A stretch of 5,412 bases of DNA from Sphingomonadales bacterium (GTDB lineage Bacteria; Pseudomonadota; Alphaproteobacteria; Sphingomonadales; Sphingomonadaceae). The stretch is from assembly GCA_018067055.1 (NCBI GenBank), contig JAGPVK010000034.1, positions 1-5,412 of the forward strand, given 5' to 3'. Below are positions 1-5,412 of the stretch, in pieces. Under the pieces are notes generated by a model. The model did no database searches, was not told the DNA's origin, and was given only the letters and a program-made list of their open reading frames with translations. Both the position numbers and the translations under genes were made by a program. Numbering within the stretch: position 1 is the first letter of the stretch; each line of letters opens with the position of its first letter.

Positions 1-332
1 CACAGGACAAGTGGCTGAAAACCGTCATGGCGACACCGCAAGACGTCCAGAAAACCTGGTATGAAGGCGATCTCAACGGGCGGCTTGTGAAAATTGCAAA
101 CGCGGTCGGCTTCTATGGCATCATGGCCAAGCGCGGCATCACCAAGGCGCAGGCCAATATCTGCCTGGCGGACAAGGATGCCCAGGAAAAGATTCTGGCG
201 ATGACCAAATATGGCACGGAAGTGGTCAAGATCACCGGAACCCCGAGCTTCACAATCAACGACAAGCTGCTAGACAAGGTGCACAGCTGGCCCGCCCTGA
301 AACCGGCGCTCGCCGCTCTCCCGACAAATTGA
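1..332 (+). CDS. DsbA-family thioredoxin-fold protein, C-terminal part (5' end outside the window)
   Basis: The reading frame is open from the window edge (first full codon at 3) to TGA at 330-332. It gives 109 residues, with no start codon that need be the true one; the ATG at 27 is probably internal. The visible part is the C-terminal half of a DsbA-like (Thioredoxin_4 type) protein: end of the helical insert, a conserved cysteine in a CLAD motif (visible residue 54, codon 162-164), then the cis-proline loop GTPSF (Thr80-Pro81, 240-245) and the last strand and helix. The CXXC active site would lie upstream and cannot be checked. The next gene shares the patterns RGI(T/S)xxQAxxCLAD and GTP(S/T)F, so the two are tandem paralogues. 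Members of this family oxidise or shuffle disulfides in the periplasm; the substrate here is unknown. The stop lies 27 nt before the preferred start of the next gene, which suggests co-transcription. Confidence 0.88.
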   Translation, partial: QDKWLKTVMATPQDVQKTWYEGDLNGRLVKIANAVGFYGIMAKRGITKAQANICLADKDAQEKILAMTKYGTEVVKITGTPSFTINDKLLDKVHSWPALKPALAALPTN

Positions 333-347
333 ATGACCATCTGGAAC

Positions 348-352
348 AGGAA
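348..352 (+). promoter_or_regulatory. Ribosome binding site deciding the start of the second DsbA-like gene
   Basis: AGGAA at 348-352 lies 7 nt before ATG 360-362, an ideal Shine-Dalgarno spacing. It supports ATG 360 over the in-frame ATG at 333, which directly abuts the previous stop codon and would put nine extra residues in front of a signal peptide. Confidence 0.7.
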
Positions 353-359
353 TAACATC

Positions 360-1106
360 ATGCGTAAATCCCTTTCACTTCTTCCGATCTCGCTCGCTTT
401 TGCGTTGGCTGCCTGTGGCGGCGCAAACGACACTGCCGAGGGTGGTGTCAGTTCCTCCGATAGCGTGGAATCGGTCGAAGCGCCTGCCGGACAGAAATGG
501 TCCGAGACCGTCTCCAAAACCGATGCCGGCGGCATTGTCATGGGCAACCCCGATGCCCCGATCAAGCTGGTCGAATATATGTCGATCACCTGCTCGCACT
601 GCAAAGACTTCGGTGAGCAGGCCTTTGCCCCGCTGCGCGACAATTATGTCGAGAGCGGAAAGGTCAGTTTTGAAGTCCGTAATTTCGTCCGCGATCCGCT
701 CGATCTGACCGCTGCCATTCTCTCCCGCTGCGGCGGTGAAAGCCCGTTTTTCCCGCTGACCGAGCAAGCCTTGAGCAACCAGGGCACGATGTTTGAAAAA
801 GCGCAGTCGATGGGCGAAGCGACCTATAGCGACATCTTGAAATCCACTCCCGAAACGCGCTTTGTCCGGCTCGCCGAACAGCTTGGCCTGATCGCCTTTT
901 TCCAGCAGCGCGGTATTTCCGAAGACCAGGCCAAGGCATGTCTGGCGGACACGGCAGTGGCGGAATCATTGATGAACGACACCCAGAAAGCCGCCGAGGA
1001 ATTTAATATCGAGGGCACCCCGACCTTCCTGCTGAACGGTCAGAAAATCGAGGGTACAAACTGGGCGGTGGTCGAAACCAAGCTGAAGGAGGCCGGCGCA
1101 AGATAG
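360..1106 (+). CDS. DsbA-family thiol:disulfide oxidoreductase, predicted lipoprotein
   Basis: A 248-residue protein when started at ATG 360 (an in-frame ATG at 333 would add nine residues). It begins with a lipoprotein signal peptide: MRK, a hydrophobic stretch, then lipobox LAAC with Cys19, followed by Gly-Gly. There is no Asp at +2, so outer-membrane anchoring is possible by the enterobacterial rule. A Ser/Glu/Ala-rich linker of about 30 residues leads to the thioredoxin fold: strand GNPDAPIKLVEY, active site CSHC (residues 78-81, nt 591-602), a helical insert, and cis-proline loop EGTPTF (Thr220-Pro221). Two further cysteines, Cys124 (SRCGG) and Cys194 (KACLAD), may form the second disulfide known in alphaproteobacterial DsbA proteins. 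These features indicate a periplasm-facing thiol oxidoreductase; the active site is CSHC, not the CPHC of E. coli DsbA. The substrate and the oxidising partner are not visible. It follows a paralogue and precedes smc, probably in one transcription unit. Confidence 0.9.
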   Translation: MRKSLSLLPISLAFALAACGGANDTAEGGVSSSDSVESVEAPAGQKWSETVSKTDAGGIVMGNPDAPIKLVEYMSITCSHCKDFGEQAFAPLRDNYVESGKVSFEVRNFVRDPLDLTAAILSRCGGESPFFPLTEQALSNQGTMFEKAQSMGEATYSDILKSTPETRFVRLAEQLGLIAFFQQRGISEDQAKACLADTAVAESLMNDTQKAAEEFNIEGTPTFLLNGQKIEGTNWAVVETKLKEAGAR

Positions 1107-1166
1107 GCGCTGGACCAATCGCTGGAGGGGGCGCGATTTGCATAGGGTGACTGACAGAGATGGCAC

Positions 1167-1171
1167 GGGGG
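1167..1171 (+). promoter_or_regulatory. Weak G-rich ribosome binding site for smc
   Basis: GGGGG at 1167-1171 is 7 nt before the GTG start at 1179. It is a poor match to AGGAGG but has the right spacing, and no in-frame ATG lies nearby. The weak site plus GTG start may keep SMC translation modest; that is inference. Confidence 0.4.
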
Positions 1172-1178
1172 CAATTTC

Positions 1179-4100
1179 GTGCAGATAAAGAAGCTCAGAC
1201 TTTCGGGCTTCAAGAGCTTTGTCGATCCAACCGAGCTGCGCATTGAAAAAGGGCTGACCGGTGTGGTCGGCCCCAATGGCTGCGGCAAATCGAACCTTCT
1301 GGAAGCGATCCGCTGGGTGATGGGCGAAAATAGCGCCAAGTCGATGCGCGGCGGCGGCATGGAAGATGTGATTTTCGCCGGCACCCAGGACCGGCCCGAG
1401 CGGCAATTTGCCGAAGTCGCGCTCACCGCAGAACGGGAAACCGACGACGTATCTTCGCTGCATGTTGGCGACAATGACAGCGAACTGGAGATTGTCCGCC
1501 GGATCGAGCGCGGTGCCGGCTCCGCCTATCGCGCCAATGGTACCGATGTCCGGGCCAAGGATATCGCGCTGATCTTCGCCGATGCCGCGACCGGCGCGCA
1601 CAGCCCGGCGCTGGTCAGCCAGGGCAAGATATCCAATATCATCTCGTCCAAACCCGAAGCGCGGCGCGAGATGCTGGAGGAGGCGGCAGGCATCTCCGGC
1701 CTCCACGTCCGGCGCAAGGATGCCGAGCAGAAATTGCGCGCAGCGGAAAAGAATCTCTCCCGTCTCGACGATATTCTCGGCGATATGGAACAGCGCGCCG
1801 CCAATTTGCGACGGCAGGCCAAACAGGCAGAGCGATACCGCAAGCTCAGCGCGGAAATCACCATCGTCGAAGGCCGCCTGATCTACGCGCGCTGGCAAGA
1901 GGCCGCAGCGGCGTCCGATCTCGCCAAGGCCGAAGCCGAAGCCGCCGAGGCCAAGGTCAACGCCGCACAGAATGAACAGCAGGCAGCGGTGTCGGCGCAG
2001 AATGAAAGCGCCAGGGCGCTCGGCATCCTGCGCGCCGATGTCCAGAGGGCGCGCGAGGAAGCCAGCGAGTCCAGCCACCGGCTGCTGACCCTGACCAACG
2101 AACGCGACAATCTGAAATCGCGGCTGCTCGATCTGCAGGCGCAGGCCCAGCGCATCCATGACGACAATGCCCGCGAAGACCAGTTGACCCGCGATGCGAT
2201 GGAGGCGCTGGATCGGCTTGAACAGGACGAGAAGCGGCTGTCGACGGAATTGTCCGGCCTGACCAAGGAACGCCCCGATCTGGAACGGGCAGCCGAACGG
2301 TCCGAGCGGGCGGCGAGCGAAGCCGAAGTTGAACTCGCCAAAGCAGTGGCCGAAGAAGCGCGTATTCAGGCCGAGATAAAAGTCGCCAACGCCGCCGTTG
2401 ATGCGGCCCAGGCACGGCATGACCGGCTTGCGGTGGAACTGGACCGGCTGAACGCCGAGCGCGCCGAAATGGGCGACGAAGCCGAGCTGCAAGCAGCGCT
2501 TGCCGAAGCGGTTGCAACGCGAGAAGCCGCACAGGCGGCCGCAGACGGCAGCGGCGGCAAGATTGCCTCGGTCGAGGAGCAGCGGATCCAGGCCACGGCG
2601 GCCCGCGATGCCGCACAATCCGGCCTCGCCACGCTGAAGGCCGAACTGGCAGGCCTGAAATCCGAACATGACGCGCTGCATCGCGAACTGTCCAAGGCAG
2701 AAAGCGCGAACAAGGCGATTGATCAGGTCAAACCGGCGCCGGGCTATGAACGTGCCCTGGCAGCGGCGCTGGGCGATGATCTGCTCGCTTCCGTTGGCGA
2801 AGACGGCGACCGCTTCTGGGGCGGCGGTAACATGACCGCTTCGACCGACGCGCCAGCAGGGACAGAGACGTTGCTCGACCGGGTTCAGGCACCAGCAGAA
2901 TTACACAATCGCCTGTCGCAGATTTTTGTCACCGATTCCGACGACGGCCAATCACTGGCGGTCGGCCAGCGGCTGGTCACCAAGTCCGGCGCGTTGCGCC
3001 GCTGGGACGGATTTGTCGCCCGCGACGATGGCAATGCCAGCGCCGAACGGCTGGTCCGCGCCAATCGCCTGCGCGCATTGCAGGACATGCTGGTCCCGGC
3101 TCAGGACAAGGTTGCAGCTGCGGAAACCATGCTGATTGAACAGCGCGAAACAATGTCGACGATCGAAACACAGCTTGGTGAAGCGCGCAATGCGCGGCGC
3201 GAGGCCGAAGAAGCGTTGCGCAGGGCACTGCGCGAAGCCGACCAGGCGGAAGAAGCGCTGGCCTGGCTGCAGAAACGCACCGCCAGCCTTGCCGAACGGG
3301 ACGCGGCGCTGAAGGCGGAGACCGCAACCGCGCTAGCCGAACTGGAAGCGGCGCAGAAAGAACGCGCCAGTCAGCCCGATGGCGCGGCCCAGGAACGGGC
3401 GCGAGCCGCCTTGCAAGATCAGCGCGATGCGGCGCGCGGTCAGGTGATGTCGGCGCAGGCGGCGCTATCCGCAATCGATCAGAAGCTGGCGCAGGTGAAG
3501 GAACAGAAAGCCGTCGCCAGCGCGCAGATCCGTTCGTGGCAGGATCGCTCCGGCGAGGCCGAGGCGCGAATGAAGGAAATGGCCAAGCGCGGCGCGCTGA
3601 TCGAGGCCGAGGTCGAAAATCTGGCTGACCGTCCGCGAGTGATTGAGGTGGAAGTCACCAGACTGGCGGAGCAGCAGGACGCGCTCAACGCCAGGGTGAC
3701 CGAGAAAGACGCAGAGCTGCAGACCGCCGAACTGGCCCAGCGCGACCATGAAGACCGGCTGGCGCAAGCCAGCGAAATGCTAAGCCAGGCTCGCGAAACG
3801 CGTGCCGGAGCCAAGGCGCGTGCCGAAAATCAGGATTTGCGGCGGATGGAAATGGGCCGGATTTCGGCCGAGAAATTTGAATGCCCCGCGCCGGTGCTGC
3901 CGAAAAAACTAGAATTTGACGAAAATACGGTCGGTGACGCCTCGCTGGAGTCAGCGGAACTCGATCGTCTGTCGCTCAGCCGCGAGCGGATTGGACCGGT
4001 CAATCTGGTCGCCGCTGACGAGCTCGCCGAACTCGAAACCGAATGGGAAAAATCGACCAGGGAAAGCGAAGAGCTGAACGAGGCGATCCATCAATTGCGC

Positions 4101-4616
4101 GGCTCGATCGGCAGCCTCAACCGCGAAGGCCGCCAGCGCCTGCTTGCGGCGTTCGAGGAAGTCGACAAACATTTCCAGCGGCTGTTCGCCACCCTGTTCG
4201 ATGGCGGCAAGGCGCATCTGGAAATGATCTACAGCGACGATCCGCTGGAAGCCGGGCTGGAAATCATGGCCCAGCCACCCGGCAAGAAGCTGACCTCGCT
4301 GACATTGCTGTCGGGCGGCGAACAGGCGCTGACCGCCGTGGCGCTAATCTTCGGCCTGTTCCTCACTAATCCGGCCCCGATCTGTGTCCTCGACGAGGTC
4401 GACGCGCCGCTCGACGACGCTAATATCGAGCGCTTCTGCGACCTGCTCGACAAGATGGTCGCCGAAACCAGCACCCGCTATCTGATCGTCACCCATAATG
4501 CCGTCACCATGAGCCGGATGCACCGGCTGTTCGGCGTAACCATGGTCGAGCGCGGGATTTCGCAGCTGGTGTCGGTCGATCTGGATGCGGCGGAAGAATT
4601 GCTGGCGGCGGAGTGA
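1179..4616 (+). CDS. smc: Chromosome segregation ATPase SMC
   Basis: A complete 1145-residue SMC, slightly shorter than the roughly 1190 of B. subtilis. Domains in order: N-terminal ATPase half with opening MQIKKLRLSGFKSF and Walker A GPNGCGKS (31-38); SQGK (147-150) and MLEEAAGISG (165-174); long Ala/Glu/Arg-rich coiled coil to about 515; hinge about 518-625, with GYERALAAALGDDL near its start; returning coiled coil; then the C-terminal half with RIGPVNL (937-943), signature LSGGEQ (1044-1049), Walker B ICVLDE (1068-1073, catalytic Glu1073) and H-loop His1106. All catalytic elements are intact. SMC dimerises through the hinge, binds ScpA/ScpB (not encoded here) and organises and separates sister chromosomes. 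The GTG start is chosen because residue 1 then matches the usual SMC N-terminus. It lies 72 nt after a DsbA-like gene; I see no convincing promoter in that gap. Copy 1 of a palindromic repeat starts 13 nt past the stop and could act in transcript termination. Confidence 0.98.
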   Translation: MQIKKLRLSGFKSFVDPTELRIEKGLTGVVGPNGCGKSNLLEAIRWVMGENSAKSMRGGGMEDVIFAGTQDRPERQFAEVALTAERETDDVSSLHVGDNDSELEIVRRIERGAGSAYRANGTDVRAKDIALIFADAATGAHSPALVSQGKISNIISSKPEARREMLEEAAGISGLHVRRKDAEQKLRAAEKNLSRLDDILGDMEQRAANLRRQAKQAERYRKLSAEITIVEGRLIYARWQEAAAASDLAKAEAEAAEAKVNAAQNEQQAAVSAQNESARALGILRADVQRAREEASESSHRLLTLTNERDNLKSRLLDLQAQAQRIHDDNAREDQLTRDAMEALDRLEQDEKRLSTELSGLTKERPDLERAAERSERAASEAEVELAKAVAEEARIQAEIKVANAAVDAAQARHDRLAVELDRLNAERAEMGDEAELQAALAEAVATREAAQAAADGSGGKIASVEEQRIQATAARDAAQSGLATLKAELAGLKSEHDALHRELSKAESANKAIDQVKPAPGYERALAAALGDDLLASVGEDGDRFWGGGNMTASTDAPAGTETLLDRVQAPAELHNRLSQIFVTDSDDGQSLAVGQRLVTKSGALRRWDGFVARDDGNASAERLVRANRLRALQDMLVPAQDKVAAAETMLIEQRETMSTIETQLGEARNARREAEEALRRALREADQAEEALAWLQKRTASLAERDAALKAETATALAELEAAQKERASQPDGAAQERARAALQDQRDAARGQVMSAQAALSAIDQKLAQVKEQKAVASAQIRSWQDRSGEAEARMKEMAKRGALIEAEVENLADRPRVIEVEVTRLAEQQDALNARVTEKDAELQTAELAQRDHEDRLAQASEMLSQARETRAGAKARAENQDLRRMEMGRISAEKFECPAPVLPKKLEFDENTVGDASLESAELDRLSLSRERIGPVNLVAADELAELETEWEKSTRESEELNEAIHQLRGSIGSLNREGRQRLLAAFEEVDKHFQRLFATLFDGGKAHLEMIYSDDPLEAGLEIMAQPPGKKLTSLTLLSGGEQALTAVALIFGLFLTNPAPICVLDEVDAPLDDANIERFCDLLDKMVAETSTRYLIVTHNAVTMSRMHRLFGVTMVERGISQLVSVDLDAAEELLAAE

Positions 4617-4629
4617 TGAGCCGACAAAC

Positions 4630-4706
4630 GCCCTTCGACAGGCTCAGGGCTAACGGTATTATCCAGGTTTAGCCGTATCCCGTTAGGGGTGAGCATGTCG
4701 AACCCC
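4630..4706. repeat. REPIN-like inverted repeat, copy 1
   Basis: The left arm is 4630-4656 and the right arm 4680-4706, 27 nt each, with a 23-nt loop. The left arm carries CCC TTCGACAGGCTCA GGG then CTAACGG; the right arm carries CCGTTAG GGG TGAGCATGTCGAA CCC. Between the arms, CTAACGG pairs fully and the 13-nt core pairs except at one base (G against A). The CCC and GGG triplets do not pair across arms but close a small hairpin within each arm. It starts 13 nt after the smc stop and is the only strong fold there, so it may also help end the smc transcript. It is followed by a conserved tail. Confidence 0.9.
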
Positions 4707-4712
4707 GCTTCT

Positions 4713-4737
4713 CGTCTAAAGGTGCAGCCTGCTTCTA
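4713..4737. repeat. Conserved tail after repeat copy 1
   Basis: A 25-nt segment with core CGTCTAAAGGTGCAGCC. It matches the segments after copies 3 and 4 at 20 of 25 positions each by eye, so it belongs to the repeat unit even though it lies outside the inverted arms. Confidence 0.65.
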
Positions 4738-4740
4738 AAC

Positions 4741-4830
4741 GATAGGCGCCCTTCGACAAGCTCAGGGATAACGGTACCGAATATCGTGCCCTTTTCCCGT
4801 TACGGGTGAGCTTGTCGAGCCCCGCCTATC
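4741..4830. repeat. REPIN-like inverted repeat, copy 2, with extended outer stem
   Basis: The left arm is 4748-4774 and the right arm 4797-4823, with a 22-nt loop. The core TTCGACAAGCTCA pairs with TGAGCTTGTCGAG apart from the last base. Unlike the other copies it has a perfect 7-bp outer stem, GATAGGC (4741-4747) with GCCTATC (4824-4830). The right half of that stem contains the stop codon of the minus-strand GIY-YIG gene (4826-4828). The conserved tail is absent because the gene starts where it would be. The position suits a two-way transcript end, but there is no T-run typical of an intrinsic terminator. Confidence 0.88.
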
Positions 4831-5116
4831 CGCGATCACCATAGTTCCTAGCCAACTCACACAGCAAATCCCAGTCGCCGTCAATCAACGCCTGCTTCTT
4901 GGCCCGGGTCCACCCCTTGATCCGCTTCTCCGCTTCAAGCGCTTCATAACGAGTGCGAAAATTCTCTGACCAAGCCAGTTCCACCGGTCGTCTCTTGTAC
5001 GTATAGCCTTTGAAGAAACCACTCTGATGCTGTGCAATGCGTTGTTCCAGATTGTCGCTATGACCGGTGTAAAAACTCCCATCCGAGCATTTCAGAATGT
5101 AGGTGAAGAAGGCCAT
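4826..5116 (-). CDS. Small stand-alone GIY-YIG nuclease-domain protein
   Basis: A 96-residue protein that is essentially one GIY-YIG domain, similar in layout to the YhbQ/UPF0213 group. Visible motifs: TYI (5-7, standing for GIY, Tyr6), YTG (16-18, standing for YIG, Tyr16), catalytic-type Arg26 and His30 in QRIAQH, and Glu63 in ALEAEKRIKGW, which aligns with the metal-binding glutamate. All key residues for metal-dependent DNA cleavage are therefore present. The tail WTRAKKQALIDGDWDLL is basic, then acidic. There is no separate DNA-binding domain, signal peptide or membrane segment. The cellular role of these small proteins is unclear; roles in DNA repair or mobile-element processing are possible. 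ATG 5114-5116 has no good Shine-Dalgarno. GC is about 51 % (149 of 291), below smc. The gene lies between two palindromic repeats on each side, and its stop codon is inside the outer stem of copy 2. Confidence 0.92.
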   Translation of the reverse strand: MAFFTYILKCSDGSFYTGHSDNLEQRIAQHQSGFFKGYTYKRRPVELAWSENFRTRYEALEAEKRIKGWTRAKKQALIDGDWDLLCELARNYGDRG

Positions 5117-5138
5117 ATTTGCGTTTTAGCCTTGAAAC

Positions 5139-5249
5139 GTCCTTCGACAAGCTCAGGACTAACGGAAGACCGCAATTGACCGCTTCTATCAATCACCAGG
5201 ATCGGCTTTCCGAACCCAACATCCGTTAGGGGTGAGCTTGTCGAACCCC
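5139..5249. repeat. REPIN-like inverted repeat, copy 3, with long loop
   Basis: The left arm is 5139-5165 and the right arm 5223-5249. The loop is 57 nt, against 22-23 nt in the other copies. The left arm reads TCC TTCGACAAGCTCA GGA: both ends of the small stem have changed together (C to T at 5140, G to A at 5158), keeping the pair. The core pairs perfectly with TGAGCTTGTCGAA of the right arm. It lies 22 nt upstream of the GIY-YIG start codon, so any promoter for that gene must overlap or lie beyond this repeat. Confidence 0.9.
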
Positions 5250-5255
5250 GACCAT

Positions 5256-5280
5256 CGGCTGAAGGTGCAGTCCGCTTTTA
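5256..5280. repeat. Conserved tail after repeat copy 3
   Basis: A 25-nt segment with core CTGAAGGTGCAGTCCGCTT, matching the tail of copy 1 at 20 of 25 positions. It sits 6 nt after the right arm, the same spacing as for copies 1 and 4. Confidence 0.6.
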
Positions 5281-5290
5281 TACGCGAAAC

Positions 5291-5366
5291 GCCCTTCGAC
5301 AGGCTCAGGGCTAACGGTATTATGGGAATTGCCCGATCCCCGTTAGGGGTGAGCCTGTCGAACCCC
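5291..5366. repeat. REPIN-like inverted repeat, copy 4
   Basis: The left arm is 5291-5317 and the right arm 5340-5366, with a 22-nt loop. The left arm is identical to that of copy 1, and both loops begin TATTAT. The core TTCGACAGGCTCA pairs perfectly with TGAGCCTGTCGAA, so this is the best-paired copy of the GG type. Confidence 0.9.
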
Positions 5367-5372
5367 GCCTCG

Positions 5373-5397
5373 CGTCTAAAGGTGCGGCCGGCCTTTT
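5373..5397. repeat. Conserved tail after repeat copy 4
   Basis: The segment begins CGTCTAAAGGTGC, identical over 13 nt to the tail of copy 1 and 20 of 25 overall. It lies 6 nt after the right arm and leads into what looks like the start of a further copy. Confidence 0.65.
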
Positions 5398-5407
5398 GCG
5401 GACAAAC

Positions 5408-5412
5408 ACCCT
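5408..5412. repeat. Probable start of a fifth repeat copy, cut by the window edge
   Basis: The last bases, GACAAACACCCT (5401-5412), match GACAAACGCCCT before and in copy 1 (4623-4634) at 11 of 12 positions. They occur 117 nt after the start of copy 4, close to the 118-nt step from copy 1 to copy 2. The array therefore probably continues beyond the window. Confidence 0.45.

Noticed and set aside
1107..1178. Promoter in the gap before smc.
   Set aside because: TTGCAT at 1138-1143 is a weak -35 candidate, but no matching -10 box at proper spacing could be seen. Read-through from the upstream genes is as likely.
1160..1243. ATG at 1160 upstream of smc as an alternative start or a leader peptide.
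   Set aside because: It is out of frame with smc and ends after 27 codons inside it. Nothing shows that it is translated, and GTG 1179 gives the standard SMC N-terminus.
966..2681. Long open frame of 571 codons on the minus strand opposite smc.
   Set aside because: It lies antisense to the coiled-coil region, whose Ala/Glu/Arg codons in GC-rich DNA rarely give stops on the other strand. The translation is Gly/Phe/Leu-rich without recognisable domains, and smc is certain.
4478..4759. Minus-strand open frame of 93 codons covering the end of smc and repeat copy 1.
   Set aside because: It crosses the conserved 3' end of smc and a palindromic repeat, and its translation resembles no family I know.
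4630..5366. Integron cassette with attC sites, because CTAAC and GTTAG boxes flank a small gene.
   Set aside because: The boxes lie next to the loop and not at the outer ends of the palindrome. They do not fit RYYYAAC and GTTRRRY exactly, and no integrase is visible.
4630..5412. CRISPR array.
   Set aside because: The repeats are two-armed palindromes with partly conserved loops and tails and are interrupted by a gene. There are no uniform direct repeats with unique spacers and no cas genes.
4617..5412. RAYT or insertion-sequence transposase associated with the repeats.
   Set aside because: No frame in this region encodes an HUH or DDE motif; the only credible gene is the GIY-YIG protein.

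Overview
The window looks like chromosomal DNA of an alphaproteobacterium, most likely a sphingomonad (Sphingopyxis / Parasphingorhabdus / Sphingomonas group). The reasons are the GC-rich coding sequence (about 63 % over three hand-counted smc lines), the order of DsbA-like thioredoxin genes followed by smc, the short divergent hinge of the SMC protein, and dispersed palindromes built on TTCGACARGCTCA. The genus is inferred; no rRNA or other marker is present.

Layout. Positions 1-1106 hold two tandem, same-strand DsbA-family thioredoxin-fold genes. The first is cut by the window edge, so only its C-terminal 109 residues are visible. The second is complete and encodes a predicted lipoprotein with a CSHC active site. 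After a 72-nt gap comes a full-length smc gene (1179-4616, GTG start) for the chromosome-condensing SMC ATPase, with all ATPase motifs intact. The three genes point the same way with short gaps and may form one transcription unit. The link between disulfide enzymes and SMC is probably only positional: the thioredoxin proteins act in the envelope and SMC acts on the nucleoid.

From 4617 to the end the character changes. Four complete copies, and the edge of a fifth, of a two-armed inverted repeat (REPIN-like: two short hairpins in opposite orientation) form a broken array. Two copies lie on each side of a small minus-strand gene for a single-domain GIY-YIG nuclease (4826-5116, about 51 % GC). 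The repeats fit tightly: the outer stem of copy 2 covers the gene's stop codon, and copy 3 begins 22 nt upstream of its start codon. The arms show paired base changes both within an arm and between arms, which suggests the folded structure is maintained. Three of the four copies are followed by a conserved 25-nt tail.

The repeat and nuclease cassette is the most interesting part. It resembles the known pairing of REP/REPIN sequences with RAYT (Y1 HUH) transposases, but the neighbouring gene here is a GIY-YIG nuclease. Whether the nuclease acts on the repeats is a hypothesis; the sequence shows only the physical arrangement and the structure of the repeats.
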